A stretch of DNA of 8,329 nucleotides from an uncultured Rhodovulum sp. (GCA_946221765.1 CAMIMK010000131.1:1-8329); one strand, 5' to 3'. Shown: positions 1 through 5,840, counted from the first letter of the stretch. Program-made: numbers and translations. Notes: generated by a model from the letters alone, not told the origin.

Positions 1-430
1 GGAAGCGCTGGTCTTTGCCCGTCTCGCCGCCGACGACATTGCGGCCGGCCTGCCCGCCGCCGATCCCGGCCTGCCACCGGTGCGGCTCGCCTTCGCCCCC
101 GGCGGGGCGGACACCGATGCGGCGGCGGTCGCCCGGCTGCGGCGGCTTATGACGGCGCAGGTCGGGGTGCTGCGCGACGGTGCCGGTCTCCGGGCGGCCC
201 TCGCCGGGATCTCGGAGCTGGAGCGGGCCGCGGCCCCGACCGAGGCTTTCGCGAACATGATCGCAGCGGCCACCCTCATCACCGTGGCGGCGGTCGCGCG
301 CACCGAGAGCCGGGGCAGCCACTGGCGCACCGACCACCCGGCCGCCGACCCCGCACAGGCGCGGCGGGTGCGCCTCACGCTGGCCGAAGCGCAGGCGATC
401 CGGGCCGACCTGCTGGAGATGGCGCCATGA
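1..430 (+). CDS. nadB: L-aspartate oxidase, C-terminal part (cut by left edge)
   Basis: The reading frame is open from position 2 to the TGA at 428-430, giving 142 residues, and the true start lies left of the window. The protein is the flavoenzyme that oxidises L-aspartate to iminoaspartate, the first step of de novo NAD synthesis in the cytoplasm. What is visible is the end of the second catalytic block (EALVFARLAADD, matching the 'LLEALVFGRRAA' region of NadB) followed by the helical C-terminal domain. That domain includes the family motif R-x-E-S-R-G-x-H-x-R-x-D-x-P, here RTESRGSHWRTDHP, near the end. The GTG at 80 is internal and should not be taken as a start. The stop overlaps the nadC start (ATGA), so the two are probably translationally coupled in a nad operon. 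Identity is well supported by the C-terminal motif and by neighbouring nadC, although the FAD-binding half is not seen. Confidence 0.93.
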   Translation, partial: EALVFARLAADDIAAGLPAADPGLPPVRLAFAPGGADTDAAAVARLRRLMTAQVGVLRDGAGLRAALAGISELERAAAPTEAFANMIAAATLITVAAVARTESRGSHWRTDHPAADPAQARRVRLTLAEAQAIRADLLEMAP

Positions 431-1263
431 TCCCCGATCTGCTGCTGGAGCCGGTTGTGCGGGCCGCGCTTTTCGAAGACCTCGGCCCGATGGGGGATGC
501 GACCTGCGCCGCGGTCATTCCCGCGCATCTCACCTACGACGCCCGGCTGGTGGCGCGCCAGCCCGGGCGCGTCTCGGGGCTGGCGCTCGCCGCCATGGCC
601 TTCCGGCTGGTGGATCCCGCGCTCGCGATCACGGCCGAGGTGAGGGATGGCGATGCGGTCGCGGCGGGCGAGGTGCTGATGCGGGTCGCCGGCCCGGCGG
701 CCTCGATCCTGATGGGCGAGCGCGTGGCGCTGAACTTCGCCGGGCGGCTCTCGGGCATCGCCACCCTGACGGCGGCCTTCGTCGCCGAGACGGCGGGCAC
801 GCGCACCCGGATCACCTGCACCCGCAAGACGACGCCGGGCCTGCGCGCGGTGGAAAAGGCCGCGGTCGGGCATGGCGGCGGCGCGCGGCACCGCTTCGGC
901 CTGTCCGATGCGATCCTGATCAAGGACAACCACATCGCCGCCGCCGGCGGGGTGCGGCCGGTCCTCGCGGCGGCAACTGCCGCGCGGTCGCACATGATGC
1001 GCGTGGAGATCGAGGTCGATCGTCTCGACCAGCTGGCGGAGGTTCTCGCGATCGGCGGGGCGGATGTCGTCCTGCTTGACAACATGGCGACCGCCGACCT
1101 CGCCCGTGCCGTGGCGCTGGCGGGGGGCCGGGTGGTGCTCGAGGCCTCGGGGAACATGACCCTCGGCCGCATCGCCGAGGTGGCGGCGACCGGGGTCGAC
1201 TATATTTCGGTCGGCGCGCTCACCCATTCGGCTCCGGTGCTGGACCTCGGCCTCGATTTCTGA
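427..1263 (+). CDS. nadC: Nicotinate-nucleotide pyrophosphorylase (carboxylating), quinolinate phosphoribosyltransferase
   Basis: This 278-residue protein has the normal length for NadC. The enzyme converts quinolinate and PRPP to nicotinate mononucleotide, CO2 and pyrophosphate, and so completes the NadA-NadB-NadC route to NAD. The N-terminal domain (about residues 10-115) shows [10 protein letters not shown] and [15 protein letters not shown]. The barrel domain carries the substrate-binding signatures TRKTTPGLR (132-140), [15 protein letters not shown] (155-169), EIEVD (194-198), LLDNM (216-220), LEASGN (238-243) and ISVGALTHS (260-268). No key motif is missing. The ATG at 427 overlaps the nadB stop by 4 nt. 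The ATG is kept because the conserved N-terminal EDLG motif begins only 16 residues in. Expression is expected to follow nadB, and no promoter of its own is seen. Confidence 0.97.
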   Translation: MIPDLLLEPVVRAALFEDLGPMGDATCAAVIPAHLTYDARLVARQPGRVSGLALAAMAFRLVDPALAITAEVRDGDAVAAGEVLMRVAGPAASILMGERVALNFAGRLSGIATLTAAFVAETAGTRTRITCTRKTTPGLRAVEKAAVGHGGGARHRFGLSDAILIKDNHIAAAGGVRPVLAAATAARSHMMRVEIEVDRLDQLAEVLAIGGADVVLLDNMATADLARAVALAGGRVVLEASGNMTLGRIAEVAATGVDYISVGALTHSAPVLDLGLDF

Positions 1264-1264
1264 C

Positions 1265-1290
1265 CCGGTATCCGCATCGTCGGATATCGG
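1265..1290 (+). promoter_or_regulatory. Hairpin adjoining the ribosome binding site of the DUF1989 gene
   Basis: Positions 1265-1274 (CCGGTATCCG) and 1281-1290 (CGGATATCGG) form a 10-bp stem with a single G-T wobble and a 6-nt loop (CATCGT). The 3' arm ends inside the GGAG (1289-1292) that serves as Shine-Dalgarno for the ATG at 1299, so folding would partly bury it. No T run follows, so it is not a classical intrinsic terminator for nadC. It could equally be a DNA operator, since an inverted repeat is what a dimeric regulator would bind. The structure is seen directly; the role is inferred. Confidence 0.5.
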
Positions 1291-1298
1291 AGACCGTC

Positions 1299-2165
1299 AT
1301 GAAGCCTGCCGCCCTGACCCCCGCTCCCGCGGATGCCGCCGCCCGACACGCGGTGGCGCCGGTGATCTGCTATCCGGTCGAGGGCCTGCCCCGGCCGGAC
1401 CTCGCCGGCTACCGGGCGCTGCGCGACGGGCTCACGGTGGTGGAGCGTCTGCGGATCCCGCCCCGCGAGGCGGGCAGCTGGCAGGTTCCGGCCGGGCATT
1501 TCTTCCGCATCCGCTCGGTCGAGGGACCGCAGGTGGGGGATCTCAACCTCTTCAATGCGGCCGACCTGTCGGAGAGATTCTACTCCGGCAAGACCCGGGC
1601 GCTCCACGGCACCCATCTCGGGGTCGGGGACCGGCTCTGGTCGAGCCTGCCGAGCCTCCGGCCGATGGCGACGATCACCCATGACACCCTCGACTGGTAT
1701 GGCTTCGATGCCCATGGCGGCGCGGTCCATGACGTGATCGGCACGCGCTGCGACCCCTATACGCATGCCCTGCTGAGCGGGGGCGGGCAGTATCACCACT
1801 GCTGCCATTCGAATCTCACCCGGGCGCTGGCGCAGGCGACCGGCCTGTCCCCCGCGGCCGCCGAGCCCCATGTCCATGACGTGCTCAACGTCTTCATGTG
1901 CACCGGCTTCACCCGCGACACCGGCCAGTATTTCATGAAGGCGAGCCCGGTCCGGCCCGGCGACTATCTCGAATTCTTCGCGGAGATCGACCTTCTCGGC
2001 TGCCTGTCGGCCTGCCCGGGCGGGGATTGTTCGAGCGAGCATTCGTCGGATGCCGCCGCCTGCTTCCCGCTGGAGGTCGAGGTGCTCGAGCCCGCCCGCC
2101 TCCCGGAGGGCTGGGCGCCGCCCGCGCGGAGCAGCTACGACGGCAGCCACGGCCTGCCGGGCTGA
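1299..2165 (+). CDS. DUF1989 / urea carboxylase-associated family protein
   Basis: This 288-residue soluble protein belongs to the DUF1989 family. Two well-studied members form the heteromeric carboxyguanidine deiminase of guanidine assimilation, but most single-copy members have no known substrate. Family blocks seen are GDLNLFNAADLSERF (80-94), THDTLDWYG (127-135), HDVIGTRCDPYT (144-155), HHCCHSNLTRAL (166-177), HDVLNVFMCTGF (193-204), TGQYFMKASPVRPGDYLEFFAEIDLL (208-233) and CLSACPGGDCS (235-245). The many conserved Cys, His and Asp residues suggest a metal site. It is longer than the deiminase subunits, with about 45 extra N-terminal residues and a Pro-rich tail. The ATG at 1299 has GGAG six bases upstream. 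No partner subunit, guanidine carboxylase or transporter lies nearby; the neighbour is nadC, 35 bp upstream. I would not call it a deiminase on this evidence. Confidence 0.88.
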   Translation: MKPAALTPAPADAAARHAVAPVICYPVEGLPRPDLAGYRALRDGLTVVERLRIPPREAGSWQVPAGHFFRIRSVEGPQVGDLNLFNAADLSERFYSGKTRALHGTHLGVGDRLWSSLPSLRPMATITHDTLDWYGFDAHGGAVHDVIGTRCDPYTHALLSGGGQYHHCCHSNLTRALAQATGLSPAAAEPHVHDVLNVFMCTGFTRDTGQYFMKASPVRPGDYLEFFAEIDLLGCLSACPGGDCSSEHSSDAAACFPLEVEVLEPARLPEGWAPPARSSYDGSHGLPG

Positions 2166-2387
2166 TCCGGCCCCCAGCCTGCGGGACTGAATCCCGGGAA
2201 AGCCGAGGCACTGCCCTGGCCGGGCCGGTCCTGGAAGGAGACAGGGCCCGACGTTCCGAAGCGGTCCTTGTGACCGCCCGAATGGAGCGAGACGCAGCCG
2301 GCTCATCAAGGGAGGATGTGGCGACGCGCCGTGTTGCGCTCGGAAAAGGGCAGGAAAGGCGCGGTCCTGCGTCGAGCCGCGGAATAA
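2166..2387. other. Convergent intergenic region, no gene recognised
   Basis: This gap lies between the DUF1989 stop and the region downstream of ecfG on the opposite strand. It holds two small hairpins: 2226-2232 with 2241-2247 (GGTCCTG/CAGGGCC, one wobble, 8-nt loop) and 2261-2266 with 2272-2277 (GCGGTC/GACCGC, 5-nt loop). Neither has a convincing T run. Reading frames that cross this stretch are extensions of antisense frames and show no domain. Confidence 0.5.
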
Positions 2388-2401
2388 CGCGACCCGTCGC
2401 G
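2383..2401 (-). terminator. Probable intrinsic terminator of nepR-ecfG
   Basis: Read on the minus strand, four bases after the ecfG stop codon there is CGCGAC-GG-GTCGCG (2401-2388), a 5-6 bp GC stem with a very short loop, followed at once by TTATT (2387-2383). The position right after the stop and the T-rich tail are as expected for a rho-independent terminator. The stem is short, so efficiency may be modest. Confidence 0.5.
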
Positions 2402-2405
2402 GATT

Positions 2406-2954
2406 TCAGGCTGACAGCGCCTGCCGAAGTTCCCGGGCGGATTTCTCGATCGCCGCCTCGTCGCGCTTGAAGCCCGCGCCGTCGACCAGCGTTTCCAGCC
2501 GGGCCCGCGCCCGCGACACGCGGCTCTTGACCGTGCCGACACGGGTGCCGAGGACCTGTGCGGCTTCCTCGTAGGACAGTTCACTGACCCCGATGAGGAG
2601 CAGGGCCTCGCGCTGTTCGTCGGGCAGGGCCTGCAATGCGCAGAGAAAGTCACGCATCTCCAGCCGGCCGTTGTGCTGGGGCGCCGAGCTGAGACGCGCG
2701 GCGTAGGTGCCCTCACTGTCACCCACTTCCCGCCAGCGGCGGCGGCCCTCGGAATAATACTGGTTGCGCAGGATCGTCACGAGCCAGGCCTGGATATTGG
2801 TGCCGAGACGATACTTGTCGCGATTGGCGATCGCCTTTGCCAGCGTCTCCTGTACCAGATCGTCAGCCCTGTGCACGTCGCCGCTCAACGAGCGGGCAAA
2901 TGCCCGTAACATCGGGATGGCGGCAATGATGTCATCCTTGAAGCTCGCATTCAC
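2406..2954 (-). CDS. ecfG: General stress response ECF sigma factor EcfG
   Basis: This 182-residue protein is a group-15 (EcfG-type) extracytoplasmic-function sigma factor, which directs RNA polymerase to general stress promoters. Region 2 (about 14-78) includes RAFARSLSGDVHRADDLVQE, GTNIQAWLVTILRNQYYSE and RRRWREVGD. Region 4 (about 102-153) includes ALPDEQREALLLIGVSELSYEE and the helix-turn-helix VGTVKSRVSRARARL, all diagnostic of the EcfG group. The start is a GTG (2954-2952) that overlaps the nepR TGA as GTGA, which implies translational coupling with its own anti-sigma factor. A 29-residue tail follows region 4. Activity is expected to be blocked by NepR and released by phosphorylated PhyR. 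A candidate autoregulatory promoter lies upstream of nepR. Confidence 0.96.
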   Translation of the reverse strand: MNASFKDDIIAAIPMLRAFARSLSGDVHRADDLVQETLAKAIANRDKYRLGTNIQAWLVTILRNQYYSEGRRRWREVGDSEGTYAARLSSAPQHNGRLEMRDFLCALQALPDEQREALLLIGVSELSYEEAAQVLGTRVGTVKSRVSRARARLETLVDGAGFKRDEAAIEKSARELRQALSA

Positions 2955-3211
2955 CGCGGACCCTCCGAGTCATGCGGGCTGTCCCTGCGGTCATGGTGTG
3001 GCATCTCCATGTCTGCGGGGGCCGACACTTGATCGAGCTGGCGCAGCAGGTCCATCATCTCATCCGGAATCTGCTCGCCCACGGTCGCGTCATAGACGCG
3101 ACGGAGCTGGCTGCGAATCCAGTCATCCTCTCCTGCCGCGCGAACCCGGCGACCACCCTCCGGAGCCCCGGGGGGTGTCGCGCCGTCATCCGTATCCGAT
3201 GCTGAAATCAT
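2951..3211 (-). CDS. nepR: Anti-sigma factor NepR
   Basis: This 86-residue protein is the partner-switching anti-sigma factor that sequesters EcfG in unstressed cells and is itself captured by phosphorylated PhyR. The NepR core spans about residues 31-62: WIRSQLRRVYDATVGEQIPDEMMDLLRQLDQ, that is, the two short helices joined by the E-x-IPD turn that define the family. Flanks of about 30 and 25 residues are polar, low in complexity and probably disordered; the tail is rich in His, Asp and Pro. The ATG at 3211-3209 is preceded directly by an in-frame TGA, so no longer form exists, and the next Met lies inside the core. No good Shine-Dalgarno is visible. Its stop overlaps the ecfG start by 4 nt, and phyR is divergent across a 255-bp gap, the classic GSR arrangement. 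Confidence 0.93.
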   Translation of the reverse strand: MISASDTDDGATPPGAPEGGRRVRAAGEDDWIRSQLRRVYDATVGEQIPDEMMDLLRQLDQVSAPADMEMPHHDRRDSPHDSEGPR

Positions 3212-3233
3212 TCAGTCACACCCAATCAGTCAC
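3212..3233 (-). repeat. Direct repeat in the nepR leader
   Basis: The 8-mer GTGACTGA (minus strand) occurs twice, at 3233-3226 and 3219-3212, 14 bp apart start to start. The second copy abuts the nepR ATG, where a Shine-Dalgarno would normally be. It may bind a regulator or affect translation initiation, or it may be chance. Confidence 0.4.
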
Positions 3234-3318
3234 CCTCACTCCGCAGCCACACTATCCTCTGGCGCGGAATGAGCGACAGTAACAGAGCCTGTCCCGATCG
3301 GTGCAGGTCGTGCCAGCA

Positions 3319-3343
3319 AACTCCAACCCGGCCCGAAGGTTCC
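3319..3343 (-). promoter_or_regulatory. EcfG-type promoter for nepR-ecfG
   Basis: On the minus strand GGAAC (3343-3339) is followed after exactly 16 nt by AGTT (3322-3319). The published alphaproteobacterial EcfG consensus is GGAAC-N16/17-CGTT, so the -35 is perfect and the -10 matches 3 of 4. It would start transcription about 100 nt before nepR and give autoregulation of the sigma/anti-sigma pair. Confidence 0.65.
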
Positions 3344-3362
3344 CGCCGCTTCGGGAACTTTC
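3335..3362. repeat. Inverted repeat holding both divergent -35 boxes
   Basis: Arms 3335-3345 and 3352-3362 are reverse complements over 11 bp with one mismatch, separated by CCGCTT. Each arm contains one GGAAC box facing away from the other. The symmetry follows partly from the shared GGAAC motif but extends several bases beyond it. Confidence 0.6.
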
Positions 3363-3378
3363 TCGGGGCGGCGGCATT
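3354..3378 (+). promoter_or_regulatory. EcfG-type promoter for phyR
   Basis: GGAAC (3354-3358), a 16-nt spacer, then CATT (3375-3378). The -35 is perfect and the -10 is 3 of 4 relative to CGTT. It would leave an 80-nt leader before the phyR ATG at 3467. It also argues against the longer upstream reading of phyR, because coding would then begin ahead of the promoter. Confidence 0.6.
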
Positions 3379-3466
3379 ATTGGCATTGTCGGCCTGGACG
3401 TGGCAGAAGCGTGGCAATCGGTCTGCGACCGGCCGGAGGTCCCGGCAAGAAGTGAAAGAAGGCGAC

Positions 3467-4276
3467 ATGGCTCCTACGCTCTCCCAACAGATCGCGCCCC
3501 ATCTTCCTTACCTGCGGCGGTATGCCCGCGCGCTGGCCGGCTCGCAGATGAGCGGGGATTCACATGTGAAGGCCTGCCTGGAAGCGATCATCGCCGATCC
3601 CGCCAGCTTCGACCTCGGCTATGGCGCCAAGATCGGCCTCTTCCGGGTCTTCCACACGCTCTGGAACGCCATGGACCTCGAGGCGCCCCTCGGCGAGGAC
3701 GACAATCCCACCGGCCCGCTGGAGCGCACCGCCCACGAGCGGATCGCGGCCATGACGCCCGAGGGACGGCAGGTGCTGCTCCTCAGCACGCTGGAAGGCT
3801 TCCGGCCCAAGGAGATCGCCATCATCACCGACCGGACCGAGGCCGAGGCGGCCGAGCTCGCCGCCCGCGCCCTGGCCGAGATCGAGCGCCAGACCGCGAC
3901 CGAGGTGCTCATCATCGAGGACGAGCCGCTGATCGCCCTCGACCTCGCCGAGATCGTCGAGAGCCTCGGCCACAGCATCACCGGCGTCGCCCGCACCGAG
4001 TCCGAGGCGATTGCCGCCTCGGAGCGCACGACCCCGGGGCTCGTGCTCGCCGACATCCAGCTTGCCGACGGCTCGTCGGGCCTCGATGCGGTCCGCGACA
4101 TCCTGAGCCGCTACGAGGTGCCGGTGATCTTCATCACCTCCTTCCCCGAGCGGCTGCTGACCGGGGAACGGCCGGAACCCACCTTCCTCATCACCAAGCC
4201 CTATGATCCGAAGGCCGTGAAGGCCGCGATCAGTCAGGCCCTGTTCTTCCGCACCACCGCCTCGATCGCCGCGTAA
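3467..4276 (+). CDS. phyR: PhyR, sigma-mimic response regulator of the general stress response
   Basis: This 269-residue protein is the anti-anti-sigma factor. Residues 1-140 are a sigma-like (EcfG-like) domain, from IAPHLPYLRRYARALAG to the region-4-like stretch LLLSTLEGFRPKEIA. Residues 145-262 are a receiver domain with acidic residues E151/D152, phospho-acceptor D196 (in VLADIQLADG), conserved T224 in VIFITSFPERLLTG, and K244 in LITKPYD. On phosphorylation the sigma-like domain is exposed and binds NepR, freeing EcfG. The frame is open back to 3269, but the ATG at 3467 is chosen for three reasons: AGAAGG sits four bases upstream, it gives the usual PhyR length, and the upstream 66 codons have no family match and cross the promoter. 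The gene is divergent from nepR-ecfG and is followed 56 bp later by a permease gene. Confidence 0.96.
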   Translation: MAPTLSQQIAPHLPYLRRYARALAGSQMSGDSHVKACLEAIIADPASFDLGYGAKIGLFRVFHTLWNAMDLEAPLGEDDNPTGPLERTAHERIAAMTPEGRQVLLLSTLEGFRPKEIAIITDRTEAEAAELAARALAEIERQTATEVLIIEDEPLIALDLAEIVESLGHSITGVARTESEAIAASERTTPGLVLADIQLADGSSGLDAVRDILSRYEVPVIFITSFPERLLTGERPEPTFLITKPYDPKAVKAAISQALFFRTTASIAA

Positions 4277-4282
4277 GGGAGG
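4276..4282 (+). promoter_or_regulatory. Strong Shine-Dalgarno with no standard start codon behind it
   Basis: AGGGAGG begins on the last base of the phyR stop codon. Five bases on is CTG (4288) and two bases on is ATC (4285), both in frame with the permease gene. No ATG, GTG or TTG lies at a usable distance. It bears on the true start of the downstream gene. Confidence 0.5.
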
Positions 4283-4332
4283 CCATCCTGGACCTGTCCC
4301 CAGGCGAGGCTGCGCCCGACCTGTCCGGGCCG

Positions 4333-5496
4333 TTGGCCGTGGGCCCACCCACGGCCCGGGCGCGGCTGCTGAGCCTTGCGGCCGCCCGGGAGGCCGCCGG
4401 GGGCAGGCCGCGGCTGTCGGCGGAGAAGGTCGCCCTCGTCGGCATCTTCGTGATCCTGCTGCTCGGCATCCTCTACATCGGCTCGAAGATCTTCCTGCCG
4501 ATCACCGCCGCGTTGATCGCGGGTCTGCTGTTCGGGCCTTGGCAGGCGCGGCTGGAACGCCTCGGCCTGCCGCCGTTCGTTGCGGCTCTCGCCATTACAG
4601 GCGGCGTCGTCTTCTGCGTGGGCGGGGTGGCACGGCTTCTGGTCCTTCCATTCCATTCCTGGATGGACCGGCTGCCGCAGATCTGGGAGGCCTTGCGCCA
4701 CCAGATGGAGGGACTGCGGGCGCTGCTTCTGTCAGTGCAGACCGTGACTGAAGCGGTTCAGGAGAGCACTGGCCTCAGCGGAGGGCCGGATGCGGGAGTA
4801 TCGGTCAACGCTCCGGCCATCCTCGGTGAGCTGGTGGTGAGCGTGCCGTCCTTCCTTGGGCAGGTCGCCCTCTTCATCGGCGTGCTCTTCTTCTACCTCG
4901 CCGGCAGGGCGCGGCTCCGGGTGCAACTGCTGTCGCTCTGCATGGACCGCCATACGCGGCTGAAGACCGCGCGGATCCTGCAGGACTGCGAGCGGGCGAT
5001 CTCCAGCTATGTCGGGGTGATCACCGTCATCAACTTCGGCGTCGGCGCGCTAACGGCGGTGGCGGTCTGGTATTACGGGATCCCGAACGCGGCCTTCTGG
5101 GGCGTGGTGGCGGCGGTGCTGAACTACATCCCCTATATCGGACCCGCGCTCTTCGCGGTGATCCTGCTCGGAGTCGGCCTGATGGAGGGGGGGCATGGAC
5201 TCACCCCGGCCCTGCCGGCGCTGACCTATGTCGGTATCCATGCGCTGGAGGGAAACCTCGTCACCCCGACGCTGCTCGGGCGGCACATGACGATCGAGCC
5301 CGTGCTGGTGGTGATCTCGCTGGCGCTCTGGCTCTGGCTCTGGGGGCCGTTCGGCGCCTTCCTGGCGGTGCCGATCCTGCTCGTCCTGAACGCGGTCGTG
5401 ATGCGGCTGGCGGGCCGCCGCCCGACCCCGCCGATCGCCGGGCTTCCGGTGGGGCCGCGGGGGGCGCAGGCCAGCCGCGCGACGCATCGGGCGTGA
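4333..5496 (+). CDS. AI-2E family transporter (TqsA/PerM-like permease)
   Basis: This integral membrane protein has at least 387 residues and belongs to the AI-2E (UPF0118) family. Members are proposed exporters or channels, a few act as Na+/H+ antiporters, and the substrate cannot be read from sequence. Hydrophobic segments lie at about 33-49, 53-68, 82-106, 171-190, 223-246, 252-286, 293-304 and 322-357. Family signatures are NYIPYIGP (264-271), LEGNLVTPTLLGR (305-317) and WGPFGAFLAVP (337-347). The region 107-165 is the usual amphipathic loop. TTG at 4333 is the first conventional start, but it has no Shine-Dalgarno. A CTG at 4288 has a strong one and would add 15 residues (starting LDLSPGEAAPD). 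The gene lies 56 bp after phyR with no terminator between, so cotranscription with phyR under stress is likely. Confidence 0.88.
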   Translation: MAVGPPTARARLLSLAAAREAAGGRPRLSAEKVALVGIFVILLLGILYIGSKIFLPITAALIAGLLFGPWQARLERLGLPPFVAALAITGGVVFCVGGVARLLVLPFHSWMDRLPQIWEALRHQMEGLRALLLSVQTVTEAVQESTGLSGGPDAGVSVNAPAILGELVVSVPSFLGQVALFIGVLFFYLAGRARLRVQLLSLCMDRHTRLKTARILQDCERAISSYVGVITVINFGVGALTAVAVWYYGIPNAAFWGVVAAVLNYIPYIGPALFAVILLGVGLMEGGHGLTPALPALTYVGIHALEGNLVTPTLLGRHMTIEPVLVVISLALWLWLWGPFGAFLAVPILLVLNAVVMRLAGRRPTPPIAGLPVGPRGAQASRATHRA

Positions 5497-5505
5497 GCCG
5501 AGGCG

Positions 5506-5609
5506 GCCGTCAGCCGACGGCGAGCCAGTACGCAACCGCCCGGCGGGCATCGTCGTGGACGCACAACGCGCCGGTGCGCGGTGCCCGCACAACCGCAAGG
5601 CCCCTTGCG
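5506..5609. repeat. Cluster of short palindromes after the permease gene
   Basis: Three hairpins occur within about 100 bp: GCCGTC/GACGGC at 5506-5511 and 5516-5521 (loop AGCC); GTGCG/CGCAC around 5575-5591; and CGCAAGG-CC-CCTTGCG at 5594-5609. None has a T run. They may help transcription stop or stabilise the 3' end of the phyR-permease message. No gene is seen in this part of the gap. Confidence 0.4.
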
Positions 5610-5626
5610 CGGGCGGCAGTACAGGT

Positions 5627-5785
5627 GAAAACAGGCCTGTCCCCCCGTGAGGGGGGACAGGCTGCTTTCGGGACGGGATTGCGGATCGTAAGTCGTCCGT
5701 GTCGGGGCTATCGCCGGGGGGCGGGGTAACTTGTCACTGGAAATATCCCGCGTCATTGGGAATTCTCCCTTTCAAGTGCTTGCGA
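5627..5785 (-). ncRNA. Candidate EcfG-dependent small RNA
   Basis: No transcript is known; this is a prediction. A perfect EcfG-type promoter on the minus strand (5816-5792) would start RNA near 5785. About 125 nt on is a 12-bp GC hairpin (5662-5635), followed within three bases by TTTT (5631-5628), giving an RNA of about 160 nt. Between them lie C-rich stretches (the complement of 5713-5730, with runs of 4 and 6 C), the sort of sequence that pairs with G-rich ribosome binding sites. GSR-controlled small RNAs with C-rich seeds, such as Caulobacter GsrN, are known. The start also has an AGGGAG (5770-5765) 8 nt before an ATG (5756), so a peptide-coding leader is an alternative. A further alternative is that the promoter only serves the kinase on the other strand. 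Confidence 0.35.
5635..5662. terminator. Strong hairpin, possible bidirectional terminator
   Basis: GCCTGTCCCCCC (5635-5646) pairs perfectly with GGGGGGACAGGC (5651-5662): 12 bp with a 4-nt loop (GTGA on the plus strand, a GNRA-type tetraloop). On the plus strand it is followed by TGCTTTC, a weak tail, and could end the phyR-permease message 139 nt after the stop. On the minus strand it is followed by CTGTTTTC, a better tail. It is by far the strongest hairpin I saw in the window. Confidence 0.6.
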
Positions 5786-5789
5786 GACG

Positions 5790-5814
5790 GGAACGTCCTG
5801 CTCTCCCGGCGGTT
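5790..5814 (+). promoter_or_regulatory. EcfG-type promoter for the HWE kinase
   Basis: GGAAC (5790-5794), a 16-nt spacer, then GGTT (5811-5814): the -35 is perfect and the -10 is 3 of 4 to CGTT. The predicted start lies about 20 nt before the kinase ATG at 5841, leaving just enough room for its GGAGGG Shine-Dalgarno (5829-5834). Confidence 0.6.
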
Positions 5815-5816
5815 CC
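5792..5816 (-). promoter_or_regulatory. Perfect-consensus EcfG-type promoter pointing away from the kinase
   Basis: On the minus strand GGAAC (5816-5812) is followed after exactly 16 nt by CGTT (5795-5792), a full match to GGAAC-N16-CGTT and the best in the window. It occupies almost the same bases as the rightward kinase promoter: each one's -35 overlaps the other's -10. No annotated gene lies on this strand for several kilobases. Confidence 0.5.
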
Positions 5817-5840
5817 AGGATGTGAGGTGGAGGGACGGTC

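Noticed and set aside
1200..2309. 369-aa minus-strand frame
   Set aside because: Shadow of the DUF1989 and nadC codons in high-GC DNA; Arg/Gly/Pro/Ala-rich, with no domain.
3269..3466. N-terminal extension of phyR (66 extra codons)
   Set aside because: No family match, no Shine-Dalgarno, it crosses the EcfG-type promoter, and the ATG at 3467 has a Shine-Dalgarno and gives normal length.
4553..4576. GGAAC followed by CGTT inside the permease gene
   Set aside because: The spacer is 15 nt, outside the 16-17 nt rule, and it lies within coding sequence.
4333..5496. Quorum-sensing AI-2 exporter role
   Set aside because: The family name comes from one member. No luxS or other AI-2 genes are visible, so substrate is left open.
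5704..5725. Possible G-quadruplex (G runs on the plus strand)
   Set aside because: Only three separate G runs; a fourth needs splitting of the six-G run, so support is weak.
5226..5756. 176-aa minus-strand frame opposite the permease 3' end
   Set aside because: It has an AGGGAG before its ATG and follows the perfect leftward promoter, but its sequence is compositionally random, runs through the 12-bp hairpin and mirrors permease codons. I treat it as a shadow, with a short leader peptide left open.
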